Assembly: GCF_900108335.1 (NCBI RefSeq)
Contig: NZ_FNVT01000003.1
Location: forward strand, 248,001-312,000
Direction: 5' to 3'
Origin: Nonomuraea solani
GTDB taxonomy: Bacteria; Actinomycetota; Actinomycetes; Streptosporangiales; Streptosporangiaceae
Length of the DNA stretch: 64,000 nt
The notes beneath the pieces were generated by a model. The model did not search any database. It was not told the DNA's origin and saw nothing but the letters and a program-made list of their open reading frames with translations. A program made the position numbers and the translations under genes. The number at the start of each line of letters is the position of its first letter. Within the stretch, counting starts at the first letter, position 1. Positions 33,801-42,331 of this stretch are shown here, one piece after another.

Positions 33801-36800
33801 TAGGTGTACTCGGTGCTGGGCGACTGGTTCGCCGCCTTGCTGCGGTCGGGCTGCCAGACCTTGGTCAGGCGGCCGAGCGCGTCGTACTCCAGGTCGGTGC
33901 GCCGGTTGTTCGCGTCGATCTCGGTGACCGGCGAGCCCCAGGCCGGCTGGACCAGCGTGCGGTCCACGTGGCCGAGCTGGTTGGTCTCGACGATCTCGGT
34001 CGGCAGGGCGCCCGCCGCCGGGCTGTAGGCGGTCACGGACTTGGTGCCGACGGGGTCGGTCTCGCTCGTCTCGCGGCCGTAGGCGTCGTACGTGCGGGTG
34101 CTGTCGGTGATCGTCGTGCCGTCGCCGGAGACGACCTCCAGCACCGCGGTCACGTCGCCCTTGGTCGGGGCCTGACCGTGCGCCTTGCCGTCGTACTGCA
34201 TCTTCTCGTCGGAGATGACCTCCTCGGCGGCCAGCGTGGAGACCGAGGTGCCGCAGGTCGCGGCCACCTTCTGGATCCGGCTGGGGTAGTCGAGCATCCA
34301 CGAGGTGTCGTTGCGGGCGTAGGTGTAGCGGGTGCACTGGTCGTCGTCCGCGGTGGCCAGGTCGCCCTTCTCCTCGACCTGGAGGAGCAGGCCCTTGTCG
34401 TCGTACGAGCGCTCCTCCCCGGTACGCCGCCACTTGCCGCCCGCCACGGCGGTGCGGGTGACCATCGACTTCGCCTCGACCAGGTAGGCGGTCTTGGTGA
34501 CGCCGCCCTGCGTGGACTCGGCGGTCTTCAGCGACCACGGGGTCTCGACGGCCGCCTTCTGGAGGGCGCCGCCGTCGCCGTCGTACAGGATCTCCTCGCG
34601 CTCGAAGCCGGAGTACTGGTCGAGGTCGTCGACCTTGACGCCCTCGGTGTCCTCCACCTGGGCGACCCGCTTCGAGCCGTCGGCCTGCTTGTCGCCGTGC
34701 ATGCCACGGAAGTAGCGGAACTCCGTGAGCGTGCGCTTGGTGTCCTGGCCGTCGCCCTCACGGACGCGGACCCGGCCGAAGCCCCGGAAGTCGGCCCAGG
34801 TGCGGTGCTCGGGCTTGACCAGGATGTTGTCGGCGTAGTGCCAGGCGGCGCCGTCGAGATACTCGTAGCTGGTGACCACGCTCGGCGAGCCGGCGACGCG
34901 GTCGACCTCGACCGTCTGCGACACCACGTACTTGTGGAACCAGTCGTTGACCTCGGTCTCGTTCGGCGGCGCCCAGCGCTGCGGGAAGCACCGCTTGGTG
35001 TTCTTGTCGGCCGCCGGCAGCTCACCGGGCTTGCACTCGGTGGCCGAGTAGTTGACCCGCAGCTCGCCGCCGGTCCCGTTGTCGACCGCCTGGACGCGCC
35101 ACTTGACCAGCGGGGCGCGGCCTTCCTGGCCGTCGACCCGGTTGGCGAGCTGGATGCCCATGAAGGTGGTCTTGGGCAGCGTGATGGTGCCGCCCACGTG
35201 GCCGGTCTGCTGCACCGACGCCAGCCAGAGCGCCGGGCTCATGCCGTCACCCGAGGCCGGGAACTGGTGTGCCAGCGCCCAGGAGTCCACCGCCGCGTAC
35301 TGGCCGGCGGCGTTGACGATCTGGGTGGTGACCTTGGTCAGCCGCTTGCGGGTGAAGAACGTCGGGGTCGTGCGGTCGGTGCACTTCACGCCGGAGTCGC
35401 AGATCTGGTCGAAGGGGACGTCCGGCCAGTGGCTGGCGGTCTCCTTCTTGAGCTGGTCGGCGGCGCAGGTGATCGTGCCGCTGGGCAGGCAGCGCTCGGC
35501 CACCTCGAACAGCACGCGGGCCGCCGGGGCCTTGGTGAACAGCTCGTTCTGCAGGTAGCCGTAGTCGATGCGGGCCAGGTAGGCGTTGCGCACGTACGGG
35601 GTGCCGAGCTCCGGCTTGGAGTTGCGGCCGTAGTGGTTGCCCTCCTGCGTGTACCAGTACGTGGTGGCGTTGCCGTGCGTGTCCACCTCGTAGTCGAGGT
35701 TCCACCGGTACGCCTGCTGGCACCAGGCGTTGGCCGGGGTGCTGTTGTAGCAGGGCTCACCACTGTTGTTGCCGAACACCGGCACCGTCTGGACCGACTT
35801 GGTCTCGGCCTTGCCGGTCGCCCAGCCGGGCAGGCGGTTCAGGCCGAAGGTGTACTGGGCGCCGTTGGCCGTGGTGACCCGCCAGTACTCACCGTTGTTG
35901 TCGCCGTTCGTGGCGCCGGTGAGATATTCGATGCGGGTGCCGTCGTCGCGCTTGGGCCGCCACTGCTTCGAGGTGGTGTCCTTGACGAGCTCGACGGAGG
36001 TGCTGCCGAGCGACAGGGTCGCGTTGTCCTGGTCCCAGCACAGGTCGCCGGTCTTCTTGCCGTCGAGGGTGCAGGACTTGTAGCGGCGCTCGATGAAGCC
36101 GCCGGGGTTGAGCTCGAAGCCCTCACCGACCCAGGAGGTCTGGTTGTTGGTGGAGGCGGTGCGGCCGTCCACGCTCTGCGAGGAGTAGCCGAGGCCGATC
36201 TCCGGCTCGTCGCCGCCCAGCGCGGGCGGCATGCGCATGTCGTAGGACCAGGAGAAGTCGCCGGTCTGGGTGCCGACGCTCCATTCCGCCGAGGGGGCCA
36301 GCGAGGTGGCCGAGTGGTCGCCCGACGGGCCGGAGGCGGCCGCGGTGAGCGCGTAGACGGCGCCGCTCTCGACCTCGGCGGTGATCGTACCGTTCTTGGC
36401 GTTGTTGTCGCTCTTCACCGGCTCGGGGGCCGCGCAGTTCGCCGCGCGGGCGTCCAGCGCGCACTCGTCCAGCTTGACCATCCGGAGCCGGGAGCCGTAG
36501 TCGCCGCCGTAGGCGTAACGGAAGCCGGAGTAGTCGATCTCCAGGCGGGTCTTCTTCGCCGTCCTGGCCGTGGTGCCCTGACCAGGGGAAACGCGCATCG
36601 CCAGGCCGAGCCGATCGGTGTCGAGCAACTCGACACTGACGGGGTCTGTCGCCTGTGCCGTCTTGGCCGTCCCTGGCGCCAGCTTCACGGGGAAGCCGGC
36701 GGCCAGGGTCGAGGCGGAGCCGCCCAGCTCCGCCTTCTGCGCTCGTGGCCAGCTGACGCCGGGTGGCGCCTTCCAGGCCTGTTTCTGTACGGGATCGGCC

Positions 36801-37075
36801 AGCGGCGGCTCGACCGGGACCGCCTTGCCGCTGACCGGGCTCTCCTGCTGCGTCGCCGGTGTCGGCCGCGAGGCGGCCTGGGCCGGCATGGTCTGCACGA
36901 GCGGCACGACCAGCATGACGGAGAGCATGGTCGCGAGCCGTCGTGGCCAGGCGGACTCGCGCTTGGGTCCCTCTTCGAAACGGTTCCAGGAGGGGTCGGG
37001 GAGGTCAGGTTCGTCGGGTGGTTGAAAACGGTTCCAGCGGGATTCGGGCAGCTCTAACTCATCCGGCAGATCCAT
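30827..37075 (-). CDS. Large RHS/YD-repeat protein with variable basic C-terminus (polymorphic-toxin-like)
   Basis: A 2082-residue surface protein. The N-terminus has an RRLA...LVVPLVQTMPAQAA export signal starting after about 40 extra residues. An SpvB/TcaC-like shell region follows, then many YD repeats (such as YDALGRLTKVW and YDHAGRLSTVTD), and the RHS core (HLGAREYDPKFGRFLSVDP, NGYSYASNSPVS). The core ends DPDG at about residues 1816-1819. After it come a hydrophobic patch, a long Lys/Arg/Ala repeat (about 1837-1950) and a 130-residue tail with no motif I recognise. Such C-termini are usually toxins released from the RHS shell. GGGAGAGG precedes ATG 37075. It lies 33 bp downstream of the LamG gene, and no immunity gene follows. 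Confidence 0.92.
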   Translation of the reverse strand: MDLPDELELPESRWNRFQPPDEPDLPDPSWNRFEEGPKRESAWPRRLATMLSVMLVVPLVQTMPAQAASRPTPATQQESPVSGKAVPVEPPLADPVQKQAWKAPPGVSWPRAQKAELGGSASTLAAGFPVKLAPGTAKTAQATDPVSVELLDTDRLGLAMRVSPGQGTTARTAKKTRLEIDYSGFRYAYGGDYGSRLRMVKLDECALDARAANCAAPEPVKSDNNAKNGTITAEVESGAVYALTAAASGPSGDHSATSLAPSAEWSVGTQTGDFSWSYDMRMPPALGGDEPEIGLGYSSQSVDGRTASTNNQTSWVGEGFELNPGGFIERRYKSCTLDGKKTGDLCWDQDNATLSLGSTSVELVKDTTSKQWRPKRDDGTRIEYLTGATNGDNNGEYWRVTTANGAQYTFGLNRLPGWATGKAETKSVQTVPVFGNNSGEPCYNSTPANAWCQQAYRWNLDYEVDTHGNATTYWYTQEGNHYGRNSKPELGTPYVRNAYLARIDYGYLQNELFTKAPAARVLFEVAERCLPSGTITCAADQLKKETASHWPDVPFDQICDSGVKCTDRTTPTFFTRKRLTKVTTQIVNAAGQYAAVDSWALAHQFPASGDGMSPALWLASVQQTGHVGGTITLPKTTFMGIQLANRVDGQEGRAPLVKWRVQAVDNGTGGELRVNYSATECKPGELPAADKNTKRCFPQRWAPPNETEVNDWFHKYVVSQTVEVDRVAGSPSVVTSYEYLDGAAWHYADNILVKPEHRTWADFRGFGRVRVREGDGQDTKRTLTEFRYFRGMHGDKQADGSKRVAQVEDTEGVKVDDLDQYSGFEREEILYDGDGGALQKAAVETPWSLKTAESTQGGVTKTAYLVEAKSMVTRTAVAGGKWRRTGEERSYDDKGLLLQVEEKGDLATADDDQCTRYTYARNDTSWMLDYPSRIQKVAATCGTSVSTLAAEEVISDEKMQYDGKAHGQAPTKGDVTAVLEVVSGDGTTITDSTRTYDAYGRETSETDPVGTKSVTAYSPAAGALPTEIVETNQLGHVDRTLVQPAWGSPVTEIDANNRRTDLEYDALGRLTKVWQPDRSKAANQSPSTEYTYTMRADGPSIVTTKTLGADGNYTASHELFDGLSRERQTQEPAPKDEQTQDPALRDGRTITDTFYNSLGEQSKANTGYFATGTPGTDLLAVADADVPTQVVSVFDGVGDVISQVLKAKGQEKYRVTSKQEGDRIHVTPPAGGTAVTRIGDAEDRLIELRQYKGATPTGDYEATKYTYDHAGRLSTVTDSAGNVWRHHYDLRGREIKSEDPDKGVTTMTYNDADELVTTTDARGKTLWYGYDAIGRKKELRDGSASGPLLAEWKYDALAKGHMNASIRYAGGQEYKAEINAIDSDYRALRETVTIPEREGKLAGSYVLNTRYTLDNQVQSVSFPAAGGLAEESVVYTYDGLGQPTKVSGLSSYVTAARYSKFGETLQYELSTGGKKSWLTYTHDEATRRMTGMRLDREGATATDLDLGYTYDAVGNITKIADKGAAGQDTQCFTYDHLRRLTSAWTGTDECASGSPTSGKIGGVAPYAVSYAYDSTGNRTKETKHAWGGAAETVRDYTYPAAGGKQPHALKSVGADLFEYDAAGNTTRRKVGTSDQALVWDAEGNLESVTEAGKTTSFVYDAEGDRLIRKTATDSTLYIDDMELRFDFAKDAVEQTRYYTINDQAVAVRTNDNQVFFLAADHQGTSQAAVNATNGDLAVRRSTPFGEDRGTAPPWWPGQRGFVGGTKDATTGLVHLGAREYDPKFGRFLSVDPIIDDVDPQQLNGYSYASNSPVSMSDPDGQWVWIVVGIGVRVGARYLAKRAAQQAARRLALKRAREEARKRALEAARKRALEEAKKRAREEAKKRALAAAKKRALAAARKKAREQARKAREAAARRRAAARARREARKEAREAAAKRRATQRARERNRQAGRLPQGIQHARSRPVRRPTSHRSTQRQSPPKVSRKPAQPRPSQVYRNDGSTQPTQSYTVYGNGRMYPQGRPPSNLPNGNGSGQGQKQIFRPEKLEIEVNTRKGAVANLGMRGGKLGDDIADFFDALLGGLG
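31230..31565 (-). repeat. Coding repeats: 8-residue basic units in the RHS tail
   Basis: Inside the RHS gene the protein repeats an 8-residue unit of the form KRAxEEAx or KRALAAAx about eight times (roughly residues 1840-1905), then continues as an irregular Arg/Ala helix to about 1950. The DNA shows matching imperfect 24-bp repeats. It should form one long, strongly positive helix. Confidence 0.8.
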
Positions 37076-37108
37076 GAACCTCTCCCAGTCGGGGGTGCGG
37101 TACGGGAG

Positions 37109-40100
37109 TTACTGGGCGGCTAGCTGGGCGATTTGCTCGGCGTTCAGAACACCGTCATAGGTGCGGACGTCGTCCACCGTCCCCGGCCAGTAGCCGGTGA
37201 AGGCGCCCGCGGTCTTGGTGCGGCCCAGTTGCAGCAGGCCGGTGGCGTTCCACGCGCTCAGGTGGTCGGTGACGGTGGTGGTGGACAGGCGGCCGTTGAC
37301 GTAGATGCGGAGCTGACCGGCCAGCGGGTCGTAGACGCCGGCGATGTGGGTCCACTCCATCGCGAACGGGATGGCGTCGGACCGGGTACGGACGAGCGCC
37401 GCGGTGTCGGTGTCGGCCGCGGCCATGCCGAGGGTCCAGCGCTCCTGCTCCTTGTCGAAGCCGAGCTGGAACCCGGCGGCCCTGGAGCCCGGCTGGGCCA
37501 CGGCCGCGGTGTCGCGGGTGGGCAGGTAGTCGAGCTGGGTCCAGGCGGCCACCGTGAATCCGGTCCCGGTGTTGACCGCGGGCGCGGTCGTCTGGGCGTA
37601 GCCGTTGACACCGTCGAGGGCGAGGGCGCCGTCCAGCCAGCCCGCCGTCCACGTGGCGGCTCCGGACAGCGTCGCGGCGGTCCCCCGGCCCGAGGAGTCG
37701 GCCGCCGTGGTGCCGGTCTCCTCGTCCAGCGTCCAGTGGCCGACCAGCGTGGCGGCGCTGTTGACCAGATCGGCGATCTCGTCGGCGAACATGGCGCGGC
37801 CGTAGGCCCGCACCTCGTCGATGTCTCCAGCCCAGTGGTCCGCGGCCACCCCGTTGACCTTGCCTCGTCCGATGGTCAGGGGGCCGGTGGCGTTCCAGGG
37901 TTGCGTGACGGTGGCGGTGCCCTCCAGCTTGCCGTTCACGTAGAGCGAGATCCGCTTCGCCGCCGAGTCGTAGACGCCGGTCAGATGGGTCCACTCGTTC
38001 AGCCTCGGGGCGGCGGCGGACAGGGCCCGCACCACCGGCGCGGCGTCCGCGTCGGAGCCGGCCACGGCCAGCGCCCAGCGGCCGTCGGTCTTCGAGTACT
38101 GCAGCGAGAACGCGCCCGTCCTGCCGCCCTCCTGGGTGACGGCGGTGGCGGAGGTCGTCGTGCCGGTCAGGCGGGCCCAGGCGGTGACGGTGTAGTTGCG
38201 GCTGGTGTCGATGACGGGGCCGGTGGTCTGGGCGTAGGAGTTGGCCAGCTTCAGCGCCGTGCCGGTCTTGCCGGAGGTCCAGGTGGCGCCGCGCAGCGTC
38301 GCCGGGTGGGCGCCCGTGGCGTCGGCGGCCGTGCTGCCCTGGCCCTCGTCCAGCGTCCAGTGGCCGCTGGCGGCCTTGCCCGGGTTGACGTTGAAGACGT
38401 AGGTGCGGATGGGGCCGGTCTGGCCCGCGCGGTCTTTGCTGCGTACCGAGAGCACGTTGGGGCCGTCGTGGCGCGGCGTCACCGCGATGGAGGCGGAGCC
38501 GTCCTGGCCGGCCGCGACCTCCGCCGTGGGCGTGGTGTCCAGGCCCCAGAGGTAGGAGGAGACGTCGGAGACACCGTTCGCGCCGAAACGGAACGTGCCG
38601 GGCAGGCCGACGCCGTCGCTCCAGCCGTTCTCGGTGTACTCGGGCGAGGAGATCTCCGGTTCCCGCCCAGGGGCCGTGGCGTCCACGGTGGCCTCGCACC
38701 AGGGGCCCCACGCGCTGCTGATCTTGCCGTCCTCGGCGCGGGCCCGCCAGCGGATCAGCGCGCCGTCGGCGTACAGGCTGATCGGGATGGCCGCGTGGAA
38801 GGCGTTGTTCGACGAGCCCATCGGGGTGAGGTGCTCGCCCGTCTTCAGGCCGGCCGCGTTGTACCACTCGAAGCGGCCCTGGACCGAGTTGTCGGCGTCC
38901 TTCAGCTTCGCCCACAGCTTCGGCGAGGCGGTGCTGATGATCGGCCGGCCGTCACCCGAGACGCAGGGGCCGCCCGGGTCCGACCACATGTCGGCGGCCA
39001 CGGGCACGCTGGGGATCGAGTTGTACTCGATGACCAGGCTCGGGTTGTTCTTGAACTTCTTCCAGGCGTACACGTCGGTCTCGCTGGTCGCCCGCAGGCC
39101 GATGGTGACGTTGGCCCACTTCTTGGCGGCGGCGTTGACGACCTGCGGCGTCACGTTGAACTCGACCCCGCCGGGCAGGCAGCTCGCCCCCCAGCCCTTG
39201 GCGACGTTCACGGTGTCCAGCAGGGTGACCCACGACGGCTGCTTGGCCCAGGTGGTGGTCTTGCTGATGGTGTTGGTGGCCCACGCCTCGACCTTGCGGG
39301 CGGAGCATGAATACGACCACGTCTCGTACGTCCGCAGCGTGGCCTTGATGATGTGCTTGCCGTGGATCGTCGTACCGGTGTTCATCTGGTAGAACGTGCG
39401 GTTCTTCTGCGACTCCACGTGCCCCACCCGCGCGACGTCGCTGGAGTTGAGGTAGTTGGAGTTGGGCCAGTTGCTCCAGACGGCGGTCCAGGCGTTACGG
39501 GCGGCCGAGAAGAACGGGTCCAGGTACACGGGGAACTTGGTCCGCGCGTCCGTCATCATCTTCCGGTCCGGCCGCAGCCGCAGTTGCCGGCCCGTCAGCT
39601 CGACGCCCATCGTGGCCTCGTTGGCCTCAGGCGAGCGGCCCTCCTTGAGCGCCTGCGGGCTCGTGATCCCCTCGGAGTCCCACATCTTCGGGGTGGGCGC
39701 GATGAACAGCGTGCCCTCGTTGCGGTCGACGGCCTCCAGGTTGCCCGCCTGGTCCGCCTTCAGCGTCAGCCCCTTGGCGGTCAGCGGGAAGTTCAGCTCG
39801 GTCATCCGCGCCGCGGCCTCGCGCGACTTGACGACCAGGACGTGGGAGAAGCCATCCACGTCGGCGGTGACCTGGAGGTCCACGCCGGGCATGACCTCGG
39901 CGTAGGTGGCGGTGTCGCCGTTGAGCGTCGGCTTGGGCAGCGTGCCCGACCAGCCGAGCTCCATCGACTTGGCGCCGCGCGACAGGCTGGCCAGCGGGGC
40001 GCTGCCGCCGCCGGAGAACGTCAGGCCGACCGCGGTGGCCACGGGCTCGACCGCGCCATCCGGGCGCAGGCGGAGCGTGGTGTCCACGGGGACCCAGCCG

Positions 40101-40381
40101 TCGCCCTTGCGCACGCGTACGGGGCGAACGTTCATCTCCATGGTGAGTCTGCCGTCGGGCTGCGCGAAGACCTGACGGGTCTCGCTGCGCATCGACTCGA
40201 CCTCGATGGGCTTGCCGGCGCTGCGGGCGAGCGTGAGCGCGCCCCGCTCGGTCTCCGCCTGCGAGGGCGGCGGCTCGACGGTGGGGACGCGTTGTCGTTC
40301 CTGATCGGCGGCCACCGGATGGGGCACCGCCAAAGTGGTGATCGTTAAAGCGGCCGCGACCAGTCCATGCACAACCCGCAT
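37109..40381 (-). CDS. Secreted LamG-domain protein paired with the RHS protein
   Basis: A 1090-residue exported protein. Residues 1-25 are a signal peptide (GLVAAALTITTLAVPHPVAA). A beta-rich region follows (to about 295), then a DNRLRE-type carbohydrate/surface domain (about 300-460, including HIIKATLRTYETWS and CLPGGVEFNVT). After an FN3-like stretch come two LamG/concanavalin-like jelly rolls (about 669-870 and 880-1090), each opening GHWTLDE and containing WTHLTGVYD or WTHIAGVYD. It should bind cell-surface sugars or matrix. ATG 40381 is preferred (GAGG 5 bp upstream) over ATG 40396. The RHS gene follows after 33 bp, so the two are likely one operon. Confidence 0.88.
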   Translation of the reverse strand: MRVVHGLVAAALTITTLAVPHPVAADQERQRVPTVEPPPSQAETERGALTLARSAGKPIEVESMRSETRQVFAQPDGRLTMEMNVRPVRVRKGDGWVPVDTTLRLRPDGAVEPVATAVGLTFSGGGSAPLASLSRGAKSMELGWSGTLPKPTLNGDTATYAEVMPGVDLQVTADVDGFSHVLVVKSREAAARMTELNFPLTAKGLTLKADQAGNLEAVDRNEGTLFIAPTPKMWDSEGITSPQALKEGRSPEANEATMGVELTGRQLRLRPDRKMMTDARTKFPVYLDPFFSAARNAWTAVWSNWPNSNYLNSSDVARVGHVESQKNRTFYQMNTGTTIHGKHIIKATLRTYETWSYSCSARKVEAWATNTISKTTTWAKQPSWVTLLDTVNVAKGWGASCLPGGVEFNVTPQVVNAAAKKWANVTIGLRATSETDVYAWKKFKNNPSLVIEYNSIPSVPVAADMWSDPGGPCVSGDGRPIISTASPKLWAKLKDADNSVQGRFEWYNAAGLKTGEHLTPMGSSNNAFHAAIPISLYADGALIRWRARAEDGKISSAWGPWCEATVDATAPGREPEISSPEYTENGWSDGVGLPGTFRFGANGVSDVSSYLWGLDTTPTAEVAAGQDGSASIAVTPRHDGPNVLSVRSKDRAGQTGPIRTYVFNVNPGKAASGHWTLDEGQGSTAADATGAHPATLRGATWTSGKTGTALKLANSYAQTTGPVIDTSRNYTVTAWARLTGTTTSATAVTQEGGRTGAFSLQYSKTDGRWALAVAGSDADAAPVVRALSAAAPRLNEWTHLTGVYDSAAKRISLYVNGKLEGTATVTQPWNATGPLTIGRGKVNGVAADHWAGDIDEVRAYGRAMFADEIADLVNSAATLVGHWTLDEETGTTAADSSGRGTAATLSGAATWTAGWLDGALALDGVNGYAQTTAPAVNTGTGFTVAAWTQLDYLPTRDTAAVAQPGSRAAGFQLGFDKEQERWTLGMAAADTDTAALVRTRSDAIPFAMEWTHIAGVYDPLAGQLRIYVNGRLSTTTVTDHLSAWNATGLLQLGRTKTAGAFTGYWPGTVDDVRTYDGVLNAEQIAQLAAQ

Positions 40382-40450
40382 ACGTGCCTCGCCCATGCCG
40401 AGCAGAACGTCACGCTCGGACTACAAGCGCCCGGCGTCTCCGCGATCTTC

Positions 40451-40478
40451 GGTTGACGATCGGATTCTCACCCTCGTC
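40451..40478 (-). promoter_or_regulatory. Inverted repeat upstream of the LamG-RHS operon
   Basis: TTGACGA and TCGTCAA (7-bp arms, 14-nt centre) lie 70-97 bp upstream of the LamG start. Each arm contains a TTGAC box, so the site could be an operator around a -35 element. No matching regulator gene is next to it. Confidence 0.35.
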
Positions 40479-40552
40479 AATCCGCAGGTCTAGAGTTTTG
40501 TTCGTTTTGCTCAAAAATTTCTTCATGACCGCAATCCGGCCGGAAATATCCG

Positions 40553-41257
40553 TCAGACCTCCGTGGGCAGCGGCTGAGCTGCGGGATTGACCCGCTTGAC
40601 GATCTCGTTGAGGGCGATTCGGACGTACGGCTCCCCCACCCAAAGGTGCTTGGCCCCCTCGACTCCGATGACCTCCGCCTGAGGCACCCTGGCGAATCTG
40701 GTACGCGCCTCGTCGGGCCGCAGGTAGTCGTCGAACTCCGGCACCAGCGCCACCAGCGGCCGCCCGAACCGGGCCCAGGCGTCCAGATCCTCGTCGGTGG
40801 CCCTGTGCAGCGGCGGCGAGAGCAGGATCGCCCCCTCCACCAGCGGATCGTGCGCCCACTTCAGCGTCAGCTCGGTGCCGAACGACCAGCCGACCACCCA
40901 CACATGGGGCAGGTCGTGGAATTCGGCGTATTCGAGCGCCGCGGCCACGTCGAACCGCTCGCCCTCACCCCCGTCGAACGCCCCCTGTGAGGTGCCCCGC
41001 TCGGAGGAGGTGCCGCGGGTGTTGAAGCGCAGCACGGCCAGGTCGGCCAGCGCGGGCAGCCGGTTGGCGGCCTTCTTGTAGACGTGGCTGTCCATGAAGC
41101 CGCCGTGGGTGGGCAGCGGGTGCAGGGTCACCAGCGTCGCCACGGGGGGCCGGTCGAGCGGCAGGGCCAGCTCGCCGACGAGGGTCAGGCCGTCGCCCGT
41201 GTGCAGTTCGATCGGCTCGCGCCGGGCGGGGAGCACGGTCGCCGCGCGAATCTCCAC
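40553..41257 (-). CDS. Alpha/beta hydrolase (serine aminopeptidase/dienelactone hydrolase-like)
   Basis: A 234-residue alpha/beta hydrolase of the short, YqiA/FrsA-like kind. It has LHPLPTHGGFMDS (residues 45-57), RFNTRGTSSERG, the elbow GWSFGTE with Ser125, PEFDDYLRP carrying the acid, and GAKHLWVG with the histidine. There is no signal peptide. GTG 41257 follows AAAGGA at 6 bp. It starts 11 bp after the small zinc-motif protein gene and probably shares its transcript. The substrate is unknown. Confidence 0.85.
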   Translation of the reverse strand: MEIRAATVLPARREPIELHTGDGLTLVGELALPLDRPPVATLVTLHPLPTHGGFMDSHVYKKAANRLPALADLAVLRFNTRGTSSERGTSQGAFDGGEGERFDVAAALEYAEFHDLPHVWVVGWSFGTELTLKWAHDPLVEGAILLSPPLHRATDEDLDAWARFGRPLVALVPEFDDYLRPDEARTRFARVPQAEVIGVEGAKHLWVGEPYVRIALNEIVKRVNPAAQPLPTEV

Positions 41258-41268
41258 CTGAAGTCCTT

Positions 41269-41559
41269 TCAGTAACGGCTGCGGCCGGGGCCGCGGTCGA
41301 GTCTCTTACGCCAGCAGGTCTGGTGCCAGTGGCGGCGCTCCTGGTCGCCCCCGGTCCAGTTGGGCCAGGCCACGATATGCGGCTGGCCGCTGCGGATCTC
41401 CTGGTCACAACCGGGGCAGCGATAGTCCTTCGTCGAGGAGGCGCCGGTGAGCACGCGAACCTTCCACTCGCCGTCCGGCCACTCCTCCACCTTGTCCGTG
41501 CCGGTCGGGAAGCCGAGAGGGCGTGAGGCGTCCCTGCGGCGGGCGCGTCGGGGGCTCAT
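41269..41559 (-). CDS. Small zinc-ribbon-like protein (96 residues)
   Basis: After a basic N-terminus, the protein reads [21 protein letters not shown] and later HWHQTCW. This gives a CxxC pair, a histidine, and an H-x3-C pair that could hold one zinc. It is a conserved actinobacterial type in my memory, often labelled ATP/GTP-binding, but I see no P-loop. It is divergent from nucS and upstream of the alpha/beta hydrolase in one minus-strand unit. Confidence 0.75.
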   Translation of the reverse strand: MSPRRARRRDASRPLGFPTGTDKVEEWPDGEWKVRVLTGASSTKDYRCPGCDQEIRSGQPHIVAWPNWTGGDQERRHWHQTCWRKRLDRGPGRSRY

Positions 41560-41627
41560 ACCGCGCTGTCTCCAGACCGTTCGAACACCATGCGTCCAGT
41601 TTTCCAGAGCCGCTAAGGTGGGTCGTC

Positions 41628-42290
41628 ATGCGGCTGGTCATCGCGCGATGCAGCGTGGATTACGTAGGACGGCTCACGGCACACCTGCCGATGGCGCCGA
41701 GGCTCGTTCTGATCAAGGCGGACGGCAGCGTGAGCATTCACGCCGACGACCGCGCGTTCAAGCCGCTCAACTGGATGAATCCGCCGTGCAAGCTCAAGGA
41801 AGACGGCGAGACCTGGACGGTCACCCACGGCAAGACCGGCGAGAAGCTGGTCCTGACCATGGCGGAGATCATCCATGATTCCAGCTACGAGCTCGGCGTG
41901 GATCCCGGTCTGATCAAGGACGGCGTCGAGGCGCACCTGCAGGAGTTGCTCGCCGAGCACATCACGACCCTGGGCAAGGGCTACTCGCTGGTCCGCCGGG
42001 AGTTCATGACGGCGATCGGCCCGGTGGACATCCTGTGCAGAGACGCCGAGGGCGCGACCGTGGCGGTGGAGATCAAGCGCCGGGGTGAGATCGACGGCGT
42101 CGAGCAGTTGACGCGCTATCTGGAGCTGCTCAACCGCGATCCGCTGCTGGCGCCCGTACGCGGGGTGTTCGCGGCCCAGGAGATCAAGCCCCAGGCCCGC
42201 GTGCTGGCCACCGACCGCGGCATCTCCTGCGTCACCCTCGACTACGACTCCCTGCGCGGCATCGAACCGGAGAACCCGACGCTGTTCTAG
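41628..42290 (+). CDS. nucS: Mismatch-specific endonuclease NucS/EndoMS
   Basis: NucS performs the non-canonical mismatch repair of actinobacteria, which lack MutS/MutL: it cuts both strands at mismatches, with beta-clamp help. The 220-residue length is normal. The N-terminal DNA-binding beta domain ([16 protein letters not shown] start, WMNPPC) and the C-terminal RecB-like nuclease ([23 protein letters not shown], then QLTRYLELL) are both visible. The ATG at 41628 has AAGGTGGG upstream. Divergent from the zinc-ribbon gene. The position fits the actinobacterial nucS - epimerase - thiolase - thioredoxin neighbourhood. Confidence 0.96.
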   Translation: MRLVIARCSVDYVGRLTAHLPMAPRLVLIKADGSVSIHADDRAFKPLNWMNPPCKLKEDGETWTVTHGKTGEKLVLTMAEIIHDSSYELGVDPGLIKDGVEAHLQELLAEHITTLGKGYSLVRREFMTAIGPVDILCRDAEGATVAVEIKRRGEIDGVEQLTRYLELLNRDPLLAPVRGVFAAQEIKPQARVLATDRGISCVTLDYDSLRGIEPENPTLF

Positions 42291-42297
42291 CCACCCT

Positions 42298-42325
42298 GGT
42301 AAGCGATGGCTTACCGATCTATCGT
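42298..42325 (+). promoter_or_regulatory. Operator-like palindrome with leaderless promoter upstream of ALDH
   Basis: GGTAAGC and GCTTACC form perfect 7-bp arms around GATG (42298-42315). A -10-like TATCGT (42320-42325) follows, only 6 bp before the ATG at 42332, so the transcript is probably leaderless. The palindrome covers the -35 region. The TetR gene downstream of the ALDH gene is the obvious candidate repressor. Confidence 0.6.
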
Positions 42326-42331
42326 GGCACT

